From Pseudomonas sp. PSB18 (GTDB taxonomy: Bacteria; Pseudomonadota; Gammaproteobacteria; Pseudomonadales; Pseudomonadaceae): a DNA stretch of 64,000 bases. How positions within the stretch are numbered: the stretch's first letter is position 1; each line of letters starts with the position of its first letter. The notes beneath the pieces were generated by a model. That model saw only the letters and a program-made list of their open reading frames with translations, was not told the origin of the DNA and searched no databases. A program made the translations under genes and the position numbers. The stretch is taken from positions 868,001-932,000 of the forward strand of contig NZ_NOIN01000001.1 of the NCBI RefSeq assembly GCF_014596565.1, written 5' to 3'. This document shows positions 9,913 to 19,000 of the stretch, in pieces.

Positions 9913-10209
9913 TTAACCGAACAGATGGTAAACCTTTGCAGCGTTTTGTGCTTGATGGACTTGCGACATCTCGTCGACTATCGCCTGACGCTCCCCCGTT
10001 GCCGCCTCGAGCAATTGCTTGTAGACCCCCAGCAATTCCTCAAGATTATTGCGCAACGCCGCCTCGTCCAGCTCTGACTCGCTCAGAACGTCTTCCATGC
10101 AGGAACGGCACGTCATGTCCAACTGACCGATTGCCTCCCAGTTACGCTCGGCCAGGGCATCGACCAACGCATCACGGGTTTGTTCTATTCGCTGCAAGAC
10201 AAGACTCAT
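9913..10209 (-). CDS. fliT: FliT-like flagellar export chaperone
   Basis: 98 residues from ATG at 10209 (MSLVLQRIEQTRDALVDALAERNWEAIGQLD). An all-helical small protein directly downstream of fliS, the position of fliT/fleP in other bacteria; FliT proteins chaperone the filament cap FliD. An in-frame GTG lies three codons upstream, but AAGGAG sits 8 bases before the ATG and would touch the GTG, so the ATG is preferred. Assignment rests mainly on position and size because the family diverges strongly. Confidence 0.75.
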   Translation of the reverse strand: MSLVLQRIEQTRDALVDALAERNWEAIGQLDMTCRSCMEDVLSESELDEAALRNNLEELLGVYKQLLEAATGERQAIVDEMSQVHQAQNAAKVYHLFG

Positions 10210-10221
10210 GGGGAGCACTCC

Positions 10222-10617
10222 TTAGAATTGCGGACCAGGTGCGGCGATGCCATCCCAGCCTTCTTTGACCGTGCGCAGCAGACCGGCGACTTCGTCGAGG
10301 ATCTTCGGGTCGGTCTGGATATTGGCGTCGGTCAGACGCTTGATCATGTAGGCATAGAGGTTATCCAGCTCAGTCACCGACTCGGCCTGATTCTCCATGT
10401 CCAACCCCTCGCGCAGGCCTCCAATGATGCCGATGGCCTTGCTGATCAGGATGCCCTTGTTGGCGATGTCCTTGCGTTCCATCGCCCCTTTTGCCTGGGC
10501 GATACGATCAAGGCCGCCCTCCATCAACATTTGCACCAGGCGATGGGGACTTGCTTCGGAGGTTTGCGCCTGGGCGCCAATTTTCTGGTATTGGCGAAGG
10601 GCTAACATCGGATTCAT
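10222..10617 (-). CDS. fliS: Flagellin export chaperone FliS
   Basis: 131 residues. Cytoplasmic four-helix chaperone that binds the C-terminus of newly made flagellin to stop premature polymerisation. Seen: MNPMLALRQYQKIGAQAQTS, the family signature SPHRLVQMLMEGGLDRIAQAKG and LDNLYAYMIKRLTDANI. The gene follows a terminator after fliD and has its own FliA-type promoter at 10659-10685, so it can be expressed with flagellin independently of fliD. It ends 12 bases before fliT. Confidence 0.95.
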   Translation of the reverse strand: MNPMLALRQYQKIGAQAQTSEASPHRLVQMLMEGGLDRIAQAKGAMERKDIANKGILISKAIGIIGGLREGLDMENQAESVTELDNLYAYMIKRLTDANIQTDPKILDEVAGLLRTVKEGWDGIAAPGPQF

Positions 10618-10658
10618 GTTCTACCTCATCAAAAAAATCTTCGGTTCGTATAAACAGT

Positions 10659-10685
10659 TTATCGACGCCGCGTCAAAAAACTTTA
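10659..10685 (-). promoter_or_regulatory. FliA (sigma-28) promoter for fliS-fliT
   Basis: On the minus strand TAAAGTTT, an 11-base spacer and GTCGATAA match the sigma-28 consensus TAAAGTTT-N11-GCCGATAA at 15 of 16 positions with exact spacing. The start point would fall about 35 bases before fliS. Confidence 0.85.
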
Positions 10686-10699
10686 GGTCAAGAAAGCCA

Positions 10700-10733
10700 A
10701 AAGCCCGGAGCGTCATGGACGCAACCGGGCTTT
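10700..10733 (-). terminator. Intrinsic terminator after fliD
   Basis: Arms AAAGCCCGG and CCGGGCTTT around a 16-base loop; on the minus strand the stem is followed by TTGGCTTTCTTG, a moderate T-rich tail. It separates fliD (stop at 10750) from fliS. Confidence 0.75.
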
Positions 10734-10749
10734 CTCGTATCACTCGGAA

Positions 10750-12180
10750 TCAGCTGTTCTTCTGCTGCGCCGAAATGGCCTCGAACATGGAGGTAATGTT
10801 GCTGGCGGTGGCTTTCAGCTTGCCCACCAAGGCATCCATATCGTTGTATTTCTTGGTCAATACGGCGGTCAGGGTCTCTACCCGGCGATCAAGCGCGGCC
10901 TGATCGTTCGTCAGTCGGGTCTGGGTCTTGTTCAGCGCCGTGGTCCGCTGATCAAGGATCCCACCCGTCTTCGTATAAGGGTCGATGGCATTGGTCATGC
11001 GCTCCAGCAAACCATTGGTGCCGGTAAACATCGTCTGGACTTCACCACTGAGCTTTTTGTCGTTCATCGCCGTGTTGAACTTGGTGGTGTTGAAGTCCAA
11101 GGCGCCGGTCGACTGGTTGGTGGTGATACCCAACTGGGCCAGTACCGTAAGCTTGTCCCCCGCCCCGGTTTCCGACAACGGCCCCCGAATCGTCGCCAGA
11201 ATCGAACGAGGCAACGCGTCGCCGGTCATTTTGGCCGCAACGGTAGGGTTGCCATCCGCATCGAGCGACGGCTTCGTCAGCGCAGTGATGTTGGTCGCGA
11301 TTGCGTTATAGGCGTCCACGAATTTCTGGATCGAAGCTTTCAGACCATCGTTGTTGGGCGCAACGGTCACGGTTGAAATGGCATTCGTTCCACCGGCAAC
11401 CAGGTTCAACGTCAGCCCCGAGATCGCCTTGTCGACCGTGTTGCTCTTGCTGGTCAACGCCATGCCATCAATGGAGAACTTGGCATCGGTCGCGATGGCA
11501 CCGATGGCACCGGCCGAAGTCGCCGTCAACGCGGCACCGCCCGCGCCCACGACGTTGGTCCCGTCGATCTCCAGCCCGGCAATGCCGCTGACCGAGATAT
11601 CGGAGCCTGCACCGGTCGTGCTCGACCCCAGTACCAGGCGCGAACCAAAAGAGTCGGTGACGATGTTGGCGCTGATACCGGCGGACTTCAGCGATGTATC
11701 GGCGTTGATCGAGTCGCGAACCGATTGCAGGGTCGCTCCGCTCGCAACGTTGAGATTGTAGTTAACGCCGTTCTGCGCAATGGTCAACGTGCCTGTGGGA
11801 ATGGCACTGGTGGTACCACCGGCGAAAGCCGCGCTGGTGACCTTGGACGACGTAGCGATGTTATCGACTTTGACGGTGTAGTTGCCGGCGACAGCCGTAT
11901 TGCTGGCCGTGGCGGTAACATAACTGGTTGCGGAAGATGTCGCAGCAAAACCGGCAAATTGCGGCGTGGTTGTGCTGGACAGAGACGTCATGGCGGCCTT
12001 GAAGGATGCCAGCAGGGACTTCAGGGTGCCTACCCCGGAAATGCTGTTGGTGTTGGCCGTCGTCGCGCGAGTAATCTGGCCTTGCTTGGCCGCCTTGTCA
12101 GAGTCCACCAGGACTTTGACGATGGCTGTTGTATCCAGGCCGGAACCGAGACCCAAGCCAGGTAGAATTGGACTTGCCAT
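10750..12180 (-). CDS. fliD: Flagellar filament cap protein FliD
   Basis: 476 residues. Forms the cap at the filament tip that folds incoming flagellin. N-terminal HAP2_N domain (MASPILPGLGLGSGLDTTAIVKVLVDSDKAAK), a Ser/Thr/Gly/Ala-rich variable middle and the HAP2_C coiled-coil C-terminus (RTTALNKTQTRLTNDQAALDRRVE). A strong ribosome site AAGGGAG precedes the ATG. The variable centre is the part exposed at the tip. It lies 82 bases downstream of flaG and is closed by the terminator at 10700-10733. Confidence 0.96.
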   Translation of the reverse strand: MASPILPGLGLGSGLDTTAIVKVLVDSDKAAKQGQITRATTANTNSISGVGTLKSLLASFKAAMTSLSSTTTPQFAGFAATSSATSYVTATASNTAVAGNYTVKVDNIATSSKVTSAAFAGGTTSAIPTGTLTIAQNGVNYNLNVASGATLQSVRDSINADTSLKSAGISANIVTDSFGSRLVLGSSTTGAGSDISVSGIAGLEIDGTNVVGAGGAALTATSAGAIGAIATDAKFSIDGMALTSKSNTVDKAISGLTLNLVAGGTNAISTVTVAPNNDGLKASIQKFVDAYNAIATNITALTKPSLDADGNPTVAAKMTGDALPRSILATIRGPLSETGAGDKLTVLAQLGITTNQSTGALDFNTTKFNTAMNDKKLSGEVQTMFTGTNGLLERMTNAIDPYTKTGGILDQRTTALNKTQTRLTNDQAALDRRVETLTAVLTKKYNDMDALVGKLKATASNITSMFEAISAQQKNS

Positions 12181-12262
12181 GTGAAACTCCCTTCAGTATG
12201 TCGCCGGCCTTTTGACCACTACAACGCCCAAAAGAACATAGCAACAAAATTCGTGCCAGTTG

Positions 12263-12628
12263 TCAGGCTTCTGCGCTGAACAACAAGCTATTTGCATCAT
12301 TCAAACTATTGGCCAGTTTCAGAACTTCTTCATTCGGGATCTGGCGAATCACTTCACCGGAATCGCTGGCAATCACTTTGACCACTACTTTGCCTGAAGG
12401 CTCATCAATGGAAAACTCCAGGTTACGCTTGACCGATTGAACGAACTTTTCGATCTCCTGGACAGCTTTCTTGAGTTTTTCCTGCTCGGCAGCTGCATCT
12501 TTAGGGGCTTCCTTGACCGGCGCCACAACCAAAGCATCGGCTCGAGGCTTCTCCACTGGCTTGTCGACCACGGTGGGTGCCGGCTTCGCCGCTGGATAAG
12601 ACAAGTTCAGCTTCACGCTCATATCCAT
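12263..12628 (-). CDS. flaG: FlaG family flagellar protein
   Basis: 121 residues from ATG at 12628 (MDMSVKLNLSYPAAKPAPTV). FlaG proteins influence filament length and sit between fliC and fliD in Pseudomonas; the biochemical role is unsettled. A proline/alanine/lysine-rich N-terminal half is followed by the conserved FlaG core (VQSVKRNLEFSIDEPSGKVV ... IRQIPNEEVLKLA). Start choice: GAGG lies 8 bases before this ATG and is too close to the two upstream in-frame ATG/GTG codons. Confidence 0.9.
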   Translation of the reverse strand: MDMSVKLNLSYPAAKPAPTVVDKPVEKPRADALVVAPVKEAPKDAAAEQEKLKKAVQEIEKFVQSVKRNLEFSIDEPSGKVVVKVIASDSGEVIRQIPNEEVLKLANSLNDANSLLFSAEA

Positions 12629-12648
12629 GTCCATCACCTCTTGAACGG

Positions 12649-12680
12649 AAAAAGCGAGAGAGTACGCAAGCGCACTCCCC
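12649..12680 (-). terminator. Intrinsic terminator after fliC
   Basis: On the minus strand GGGGAGTGCGC pairs with GCGTACTCTCTC (with G-U pairs) across a two-base loop, followed by GCTTTTT. It lies 20 bases after the fliC stop and just before flaG, so most fliC transcripts should end here. Confidence 0.75.
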
Positions 12681-12700
12681 CGCTAAAACTCATCCGGCTA

Positions 12701-13549
12701 TTACTGAAGCAGCTTCAGTACAGCGGATGGCAGTTGGTTGGCCTGGGCCAGAACCGAAGTGGAAGCCTGTTGCAGAGTCTGCTGCTTGGTCAGCTGGGCA
12801 GTTTCAGCAGCGAAGTCGGTGTCTTGTACGCGACCCAGTGCAGCACTGGCGTTTTCGTTGATGTTGTTCAAGTTGGCGATGGTGCTGGTGAAACGGTTTT
12901 GTGCAGCACCGAGGTCAGCTCGCGAGGAGTTGATGGTCGCCAGTGCAGCGTCGATTGCAACAACAGCAGCCGAGAAGTTGGTTTCAGCAACGGCGCTGGT
13001 CGAACCGGCGATGGTGATTGCCGAACCGACACCCAGGGTGTCAGCGTCGAAGCTGGCGCTCAGGGTCAGAGTGATCTGGTTCGAGCTACCAGTGTTGGAA
13101 CCGACCTGGAAGGTCATGGTGCTGGCAGTACCGTCGAGCAGGTTCTTGCCGTTCAGGTTGGTGCTGTTGGCGATACGGGTCAGCTCAGCGCTCATCTGGG
13201 TGAACTCTTTGTTCAGAGCGTCACGGTCAGTCGAGCTGTTGCTGTCGTTGCGGGACTGAACAGCCAGTTCACGCATACGTTGCAGGATGTTGGTTTGTTC
13301 CTGCATCGCGCCTTCAGCGGTCTGAGCGATGGAGATACCGTCGTTGGCGTTTTTGATCGCCATGGTCTGACCACGGATCTGCGAGTTGATACGGGTAGCG
13401 ATCTGCAGGCCGGCGGCGTCGTCTTTGGCGCTGTTGATTTTCAGGCCGGAAGACAGACGGGTCATCGAGGTGGACAGAGCATCGGAAGCCTTGTTCAGGT
13501 TCTTCTGTACGCCCAAGGATGTGACGTTGGTGTTTACTGTTAAAGCCAT
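12701..13549 (-). CDS. fliC: Flagellin FliC (short form)
   Basis: 282 residues from ATG at 13549 (MALTVNTNVTSLGVQKNLNK). Filament subunit. The D0/D1 N-terminal region (1-160) and C-terminal region (about 190-282, ending LPSAVLKLLQ) are conserved, with only about 30-50 variable residues between them, much shorter than P. aeruginosa flagellins of roughly 390-490. Residues 30-51 contain the plant-recognised flg22 epitope (core RLSSGLKINSAKDDAAG). The Ser/Thr-rich centre (DGTASTMTFQVGSNTGSSNQ) offers candidate O-glycosylation sites. GAGGA precedes the ATG; a FliA-type promoter lies 80 bases upstream. The open frame extends to 13771, but that part has no flagellin homology. Confidence 0.98.
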   Translation of the reverse strand: MALTVNTNVTSLGVQKNLNKASDALSTSMTRLSSGLKINSAKDDAAGLQIATRINSQIRGQTMAIKNANDGISIAQTAEGAMQEQTNILQRMRELAVQSRNDSNSSTDRDALNKEFTQMSAELTRIANSTNLNGKNLLDGTASTMTFQVGSNTGSSNQITLTLSASFDADTLGVGSAITIAGSTSAVAETNFSAAVVAIDAALATINSSRADLGAAQNRFTSTIANLNNINENASAALGRVQDTDFAAETAQLTKQQTLQQASTSVLAQANQLPSAVLKLLQ

Positions 13550-13628
13550 GACGAATTCCTCGTTGGTTGGGTACTGCGGCTTCCGGCCTTGGCAACCGCC
13601 GGGTTGGCCTAGAGAACCTTCGTAATAG

Positions 13629-13655
13629 TTATCGTCGGCTTGGGAACTTGCTTGA
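13629..13655 (-). promoter_or_regulatory. FliA (sigma-28) promoter of fliC
   Basis: On the minus strand TCAAG (-35) is followed after 14 bases by GACGATAA (-10, consensus GCCGATAA). Spacing equals that of TAAAGTTT-N11-GCCGATAA; Pseudomonas FliA promoters often have TCAAG at -35. It lies 80 bases upstream of the fliC ATG. Confidence 0.82.
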
Positions 13656-13776
13656 GGGCTTTTTTCAAAAAATTTACTAGCAGGTGGCCACCCCTTGAAA
13701 AACAAGGGCTTAACGCAGGAAAAAGGCTCGAAAAATGGCGCCAGAAATCTGCATTGGCAAATTTCAGGCAAAAAAA

Positions 13777-13864
13777 GTGGGAGCGGGTTTGCTCACGAAA
13801 GCGGTGGCTCAGCTTGTATCAGTGCTGAATGTACCAACGCCTTCGCGGGCAAGTCCGCTCCCAC
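13777..13864. repeat. Paired palindromic repeat, family A (diverged copy)
   Basis: Left arm GTGGGAGCGGGTTTGCTCACG and right arm CGCGGGCAAGTCCGCTCCCAC in inverted orientation, a variant of the element at 5393. It lies between the end of the FabH-like gene and the fliC promoter region. Confidence 0.85.
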
Positions 13865-13881
13865 ATCACATCTCAGGTGGT

Positions 13882-14811
13882 TCAGTCGCGATAGAGAATC
13901 GCTGAGCCCCATGACAGGCCGACACCGAAACCGCTGATTGCCACACGTTTCCAGCTGGCATCCAGGGCGTGTTTTTCCAGCAGCAGTGGAATGCTCGAGG
14001 ACACGGTATTTCCGGTCTCCACCATGTCCTTGATGAATTTCTCGGGCTTGTCTTCAAAACGTCGCGCCACGGCATCGACAATCGCCGCGCTGCCCTGGTG
14101 GATGCAGAACGCGTCGATATCATCGGGCTGCAATGACGATTCGCCCAGCAATTCGTGCAAGTGGGCCGGCACTTTCAACAAGGCAAAGTTGAACACCTGG
14201 CGTCCGTTCATGAAAAACACACCGTCACTGACCTTCAGGTGCGGCGCACCGGAACCGTCGGTGCCGAACTTGGCCTTGCCCAGTTGCCAGATTGCCTCCT
14301 CACCCATCCAGGTTGCAGTGGCGGCATCACCGAACAACATGGTGGTGTTGCGATCTTCCGGGTCGACGATCTTCGAATAGGGGTCGGCCGTCACCAGCAG
14401 GCCATTCTTCAGCCCTGCCGCCTCCATGAAACCTTTCAAGGCATAAATGCCGTACACATAGCCCGAGCAACCCAGGGAGATGTCGAACGCCGCGACATGG
14501 GTCGGCAGGCCCAGCTTGTCCTGCACGATGGCGGCGGTATGAGGCAATCCTTCCTCGTCACCGTTCTGAGTGACGACGATCAGCGCATCGATCGACTCGC
14601 GCTTGAGCTCGGGATTGCTGGCGAACAACGCATTCACCGCTTCAACACACAGGTCCGAGGTTTCCTGGTCGGCGCTTTTGCGCGGCAGGAACGCCGAACC
14701 GATCTTTCCAAGGATGAATTCTTCATCCTTCTCGAACTTGGCACCCTGAGCGTAGTTATCCACACCAGCGGTCGGCACGTAACTCGCTATGCTTTTTATG
14801 CCAATCATCAT
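13882..14811 (-). CDS. FabH-like 3-oxoacyl-ACP synthase III of the flagellar island
   Basis: 309 residues. Thiolase-fold ketosynthase with the complete FabH triad: Cys115 in FDISLGCSGYVYG, His238 in FCIHQGSAA and Asn268 in ETGNTVSSS. It probably makes or transfers an acyl group for glycan decoration rather than starting membrane fatty acid synthesis. A FabH-like gene is found at the same place, between glycosyltransferase genes and fliC, in P. syringae (orf3 of the flagellin glycosylation island), whose viosamine glycan carries an acyl substituent. The start may be either of two adjacent ATGs (14811 or 14808). Confidence 0.88.
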   Translation of the reverse strand: MMIGIKSIASYVPTAGVDNYAQGAKFEKDEEFILGKIGSAFLPRKSADQETSDLCVEAVNALFASNPELKRESIDALIVVTQNGDEEGLPHTAAIVQDKLGLPTHVAAFDISLGCSGYVYGIYALKGFMEAAGLKNGLLVTADPYSKIVDPEDRNTTMLFGDAATATWMGEEAIWQLGKAKFGTDGSGAPHLKVSDGVFFMNGRQVFNFALLKVPAHLHELLGESSLQPDDIDAFCIHQGSAAIVDAVARRFEDKPEKFIKDMVETGNTVSSSIPLLLEKHALDASWKRVAISGFGVGLSWGSAILYRD

Positions 14812-15048
14812 GGCTTCCCGATCATAAATAGCTACTGAATATGTACCCCAAAACGCGGCGGGGGTGCGTCATAACGATTGAACCGCGAAGCTGAACACGA
14901 CGCTCGATGAGCTGAACGCGCCTTCAGTCCGGGGAACACAATACATTGAAGATGCACTTTATGACCTATGCGTCACGCCGTTTTACTCATGAAATGATTT
15001 ATCTGACCTCATGAGCCCGGATTTCGACGGGAGAAAAACCTGCGGATT
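14812..15048. other. Non-coding gap upstream of the FabH-like gene
   Basis: 237 bases, AT-richer than the surroundings, between the SDR gene and the FabH-like gene. No RpoN, FliA or clear vegetative promoter, palindromic repeat or small ORF was recognised. A promoter for the FabH-like gene is expected here, since the gap breaks an otherwise tight gene run. Confidence 0.4.
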
Positions 15049-16095
15049 TCAGTGATTTTCCCGAATCCATCTAGCCATGCTGTCGATGGACTGATCCAGC
15101 GAGGTCCAATCATCAAGATCCAGTCCCCGGGCTTTTTCAATGTCGGGTACGTAATAGGAACGTGTCTGCATCGCCTCGTCGATCCCCAGAATCTTCACCT
15201 GTTTGCCCGGTGAGATACGGTCGACGACCTTACAGGCCAACTCGGCGATTGTCAGTCCTTTGTCAGACCCGACGTTATAAGCATTAGAGGGGGCACCTCG
15301 AACCAGCATTGTCAGCAACCAGACCGCCAGATCAGCACCATGAAGGTAACTTCGCACGGCTCGCCCACTGGAGTGAAGCAGCAGTTCGTCCTTCCATAGG
15401 GCATCCCTCACGAAGTTACCGATGGCGAAATGCGCATCCAGCGCTATTCCCGGCCCGGAAAAAGCAAAACAACGGGCCAGGACGATCTCCAGCCCGTGTT
15501 TCTGGGCATAGATGGCGGCCAGCGTCTCCTGGGCGCGTTTGGCCTCGGCATAGGCGCTGCCGACCAGATGGCTGGGGCAGGACGACCGACTGGTTTCCGG
15601 CACCGGATGACCAAACTCAAGAGGCCCGTATTGCGCCCCGGTCCCGGTAAAAAGAATGCGCCGGGTCCCCGTTCGTACCGCCAGATCGAGGATATGACGG
15701 GCGCCGCCCAGAATGGTGTCGTAAATGCGTAGAGGGTCGGCATGGGCACCGGCCAAGGTATCGGTGGCGGCATGTATCACCAGATCGAACCGTGCTCCCA
15801 GCGCGATATCCAGGGGTGCCTGGACGTCATGCTGCAACCATTTGATCCAACCCGAACCGACATACTCGGGATATTCGGACAGAAACGCCTGCGGCGAGCG
15901 GGACACCGCTGTTACTTCAATGCCCGTGCCGTCCTGATTCAGATGAGCAAGCGTGGCGAGCAACCATTTACCGAAGAACCCCGTGCAGCCGGTAAGTAAA
16001 ATGCGCTGGCCCACCAGCAGTTCCCGGGGGCCAAGGTAACGTGCGACTCGCTGGATATCGGCAGCGACGACAGGCGACCCTAGGCTCACACGCAT
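15049..16095 (-). CDS. NAD-dependent epimerase/dehydratase (extended SDR)
   Basis: 348 residues from ATG at 16095 (MRVSLGSPVVAADIQRVARY). Extended short-chain dehydrogenase of the nucleotide-sugar type: cofactor loop GCTGFFG at 36-42, Thr/Ser region TGTGAQYG at 150-157 and the catalytic pair Tyr182/Lys186 in YAEAKRAQE. The ATG lies two bases after the stop of the upstream glycosyltransferase, so the longer open frame starting inside that gene was rejected. In this island it could be a 4-keto or side-chain reductase (a YerF-like role) or an epimerase; the substrate cannot be read from sequence. Confidence 0.88.
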   Translation of the reverse strand: MRVSLGSPVVAADIQRVARYLGPRELLVGQRILLTGCTGFFGKWLLATLAHLNQDGTGIEVTAVSRSPQAFLSEYPEYVGSGWIKWLQHDVQAPLDIALGARFDLVIHAATDTLAGAHADPLRIYDTILGGARHILDLAVRTGTRRILFTGTGAQYGPLEFGHPVPETSRSSCPSHLVGSAYAEAKRAQETLAAIYAQKHGLEIVLARCFAFSGPGIALDAHFAIGNFVRDALWKDELLLHSSGRAVRSYLHGADLAVWLLTMLVRGAPSNAYNVGSDKGLTIAELACKVVDRISPGKQVKILGIDEAMQTRSYYVPDIEKARGLDLDDWTSLDQSIDSMARWIRENH

Positions 16096-16097
16096 GG

Positions 16098-19000
16098 TCA
16101 ATGGCCCAGCCAGCTGTCGCGCCACGTCGCCAGTGCGACGCCATTGAGCATCCAATCCTGCCGTATACGAGTCTGTAGCGCATCACCAAGCGCCGCTGCG
16201 GCATCGAGGTCCTGGATATGGGCGCGGATGGCATCGACCCACGTATCGAAGCGGTTCTCCACGCGTTTGGCGGGCAAGTCACCGCGATAGGCTTCGATGT
16301 CAGAGCAGATGACTGGCACTCCACACGCCCCGAACTCCAGCAACCGCCCATTGCCCTTGCAACGATTGAACAAGGTGTCCTCAAGCGGCGCCAAGGCCAG
16401 ATCGAGGTTCAGCGAAGCCAGCTTGGCCGGGTATGCGTCCACCGCGACCGCATCGTGGTGCTCACGGATGAAAGGACGCAGATGTGCCGGACAGCTTCCC
16501 AGTACCACCCAGTCGACTTCGTCTGCCAGTTCCTTGATGACATTGGCAAGCATTTCCAGCTCACCGATATTGTGCAGACTGCCGACCCAACCGACTCGTG
16601 GCTTATCCGCGCAACGGCGCCCTCCTTGCAGGCCTTCCCAATCGCGGGGATCGAGCCTGGTCGGCACAATCCTGATGTCCGCGCTGAAACCGTCAAAAAC
16701 CTGGGCCATGAAATCGGTGGAAACCACCAACCGATCCATGTGGGAAAGGCCCTGACGCAAAGCCCCAAGCACGTCCGTCGGCAGCAGTCGATAATGCGGG
16801 CTCTTGGGCGACAGGTTGGGCAGGTACAGATCCAGGTCAAAGACCTTGAAGCAACGAGCAAACGCCTTTACCTGGCGCAGGGTTTCCAGTTGCTCGGTCT
16901 GTACATACTGTTGAAACAGGACCACGTCCGGGTTGTACCGCACGATATCCACCACTGATAACGCCTGGCTGGACAGCGCTCCGTCCAACATCCCCGCTTC
17001 ACGCAAGGCATTGAACGGTTGGACAATCCGTTGCCGGGCGCTGTCCGGCTCGCCTGCTGCATGAGCTAGTACCGTAGGCAACGAGGCAAAGCTCGATAAC
17101 GGACGCCAGGACAACGACGACTCGACGACATGGAACGCGCGCTCGGGCGCCAGTGAAAAATTCGGGTTGTAGGCACGATCCAGGGCCAGCGTCGGCAGCC
17201 AGCGCTGATAGAGACGGTCCAGTTGTACCGAGGTCGCCTCGACCGCCGTGGATTCGCCGATCAACAGCTTCACCCGCGGCGTCCACACGTTCAGATAACC
17301 GGCCTGCTGAAGTTTCAGACACAGGTCCACATCCGCCCAAGGGGCCAGCTCCTCGTCGAAACCGCCCACGGCGGCAAACAATTCCTGTCGTACCATCAGG
17401 CATTGTCCGCTTAGCGCCGAGTAATTCTGGTCGACTTGCAAACGTTGCATGTAGCCATCCCCGTCACCGGGCGTCCGGGCAAAAGGGCTGGCAACCGTCC
17501 CGCCTGAACCCAGCACCAGCCCGGCATGGCGAATGGTGCCATCGCCAGCGATCAGCTTGGCACCGACGCCGCCCACTTCAGGACGCATGGCGTGGTTGAG
17601 CAACTGCTCCAGCCAGTCGCGGGTAAGCACGCCGATGCCAGCATCCAGGAACAGCAGAAACTCACCACGCGCTTCATCCACGGCCTGGTTTCGAATCACT
17701 TCGGGTGAAAGCCCAGCAGGGAATCGCAGCACCCGCAGATGGCCGACCCCCAACTGTTCGATGCCTGATAACCAACTGCACATTGCCGCGTCTTCATTGC
17801 CACGATCCAGCAACAGCAACTCGTAATTGCCGTAGTCGGTGTTCTCTAGCAGGCTATCCACGCAACGCTGCACATACGTCAGTTGCCCGTCCGCCAGGAT
17901 CAGAATGCTGACCGCAGGTGCGACCGCATGGCCGTAATCCACCTCATAGCGTCCCGGTAACCTGGAGTTGACCTGGGGCGCCGTAAACCCACGAGCGCGT
18001 AAATGGCGTTCGATGACTGCCCGCTCCTGAGGATTGTCCTCAAGCAACAGTACGTCGCCGACGATCAGCGGCTCGCTCATGTGCCCCAAGCCTTCAAACC
18101 CGGCTGTCTCGATCATGCGCAGAATGTATTCGAGCTCGAAGGCCGCAGGAAACTCGGTCGCAAAACCTCCCATTGCCTGCCAGACATCCCGACGCAACAG
18201 CCAATGCCTCGCCATGCAGGCCGGGAAACTGAGCAGCAGGTCAAGGTTGATATCCGGACGCAGCGCCAGCTTCAGGTTGCCATCCTCGAAGCGCATGACC
18301 TCGTCGGCGCAGATCGCCCGGCAATCAGGCGCAGCGGTCAGCTCCAGCACCACACTGAGCAGGCCGCCGGCAGTGAAGGTTTCGCCGGCCCGGACAATGA
18401 TGAACACATCAAAGGCCTGTTCGTTGATCACTCGGTTCAAGGTGGCGACCGTATCGAGCGAGTCGAGCCGGAAAACCCGTTTGTCATCACAGGGAATATC
18501 GGCAGCGGTCAATACTACCGGCTGCAATAATGCGGGCAGACCTTCATATTGCGCCAGGCTTTCAAGGGTATCGTTCAGACGCTGGAGCGCACCGTCCGGA
18601 TCCAGGATGATCACTCCGAGGACAGGCACCTGACTACGTTTCAGATGTTCATCGATCAACAGTCGCTGCACCGCGTTTGGCTGGCGGGAAGACAGCCAAT
18701 GAGCATCCTGGCTCTTGTCGGGACGCTGCGCGTAGGCCACCACGGCATCCTGGGTAACCTCGATGAAATGATCGAGCGAAGCCCAAAAGTTTTCCTGGTG
18801 TCGCAACAGACTCTGTCGCAACAGCGGCAGGGTCTGACGTGCCGTCTCGATGGCCTGCGGTGTGTTGCCCCAGGCTACGCCGTAGCTGTTGTTTTCATGA
18901 TTGGACAGCGGTCGGGGGGCGTATTGGCTGGGAATCACAACTGCCACGCAGCCGCACAACGCCGCTTCAGCCGCCAGCCCCGAGGGTTCCGAACAATAGA

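Noticed and set aside
12181..12262. RpoN-like site upstream of fliD (minus-strand TGGCACG ... TTGCT)
   Set aside because: The two halves are GG-N13-GC apart; sigma-54 needs GG-N10-GC, so the match is probably accidental or decayed.
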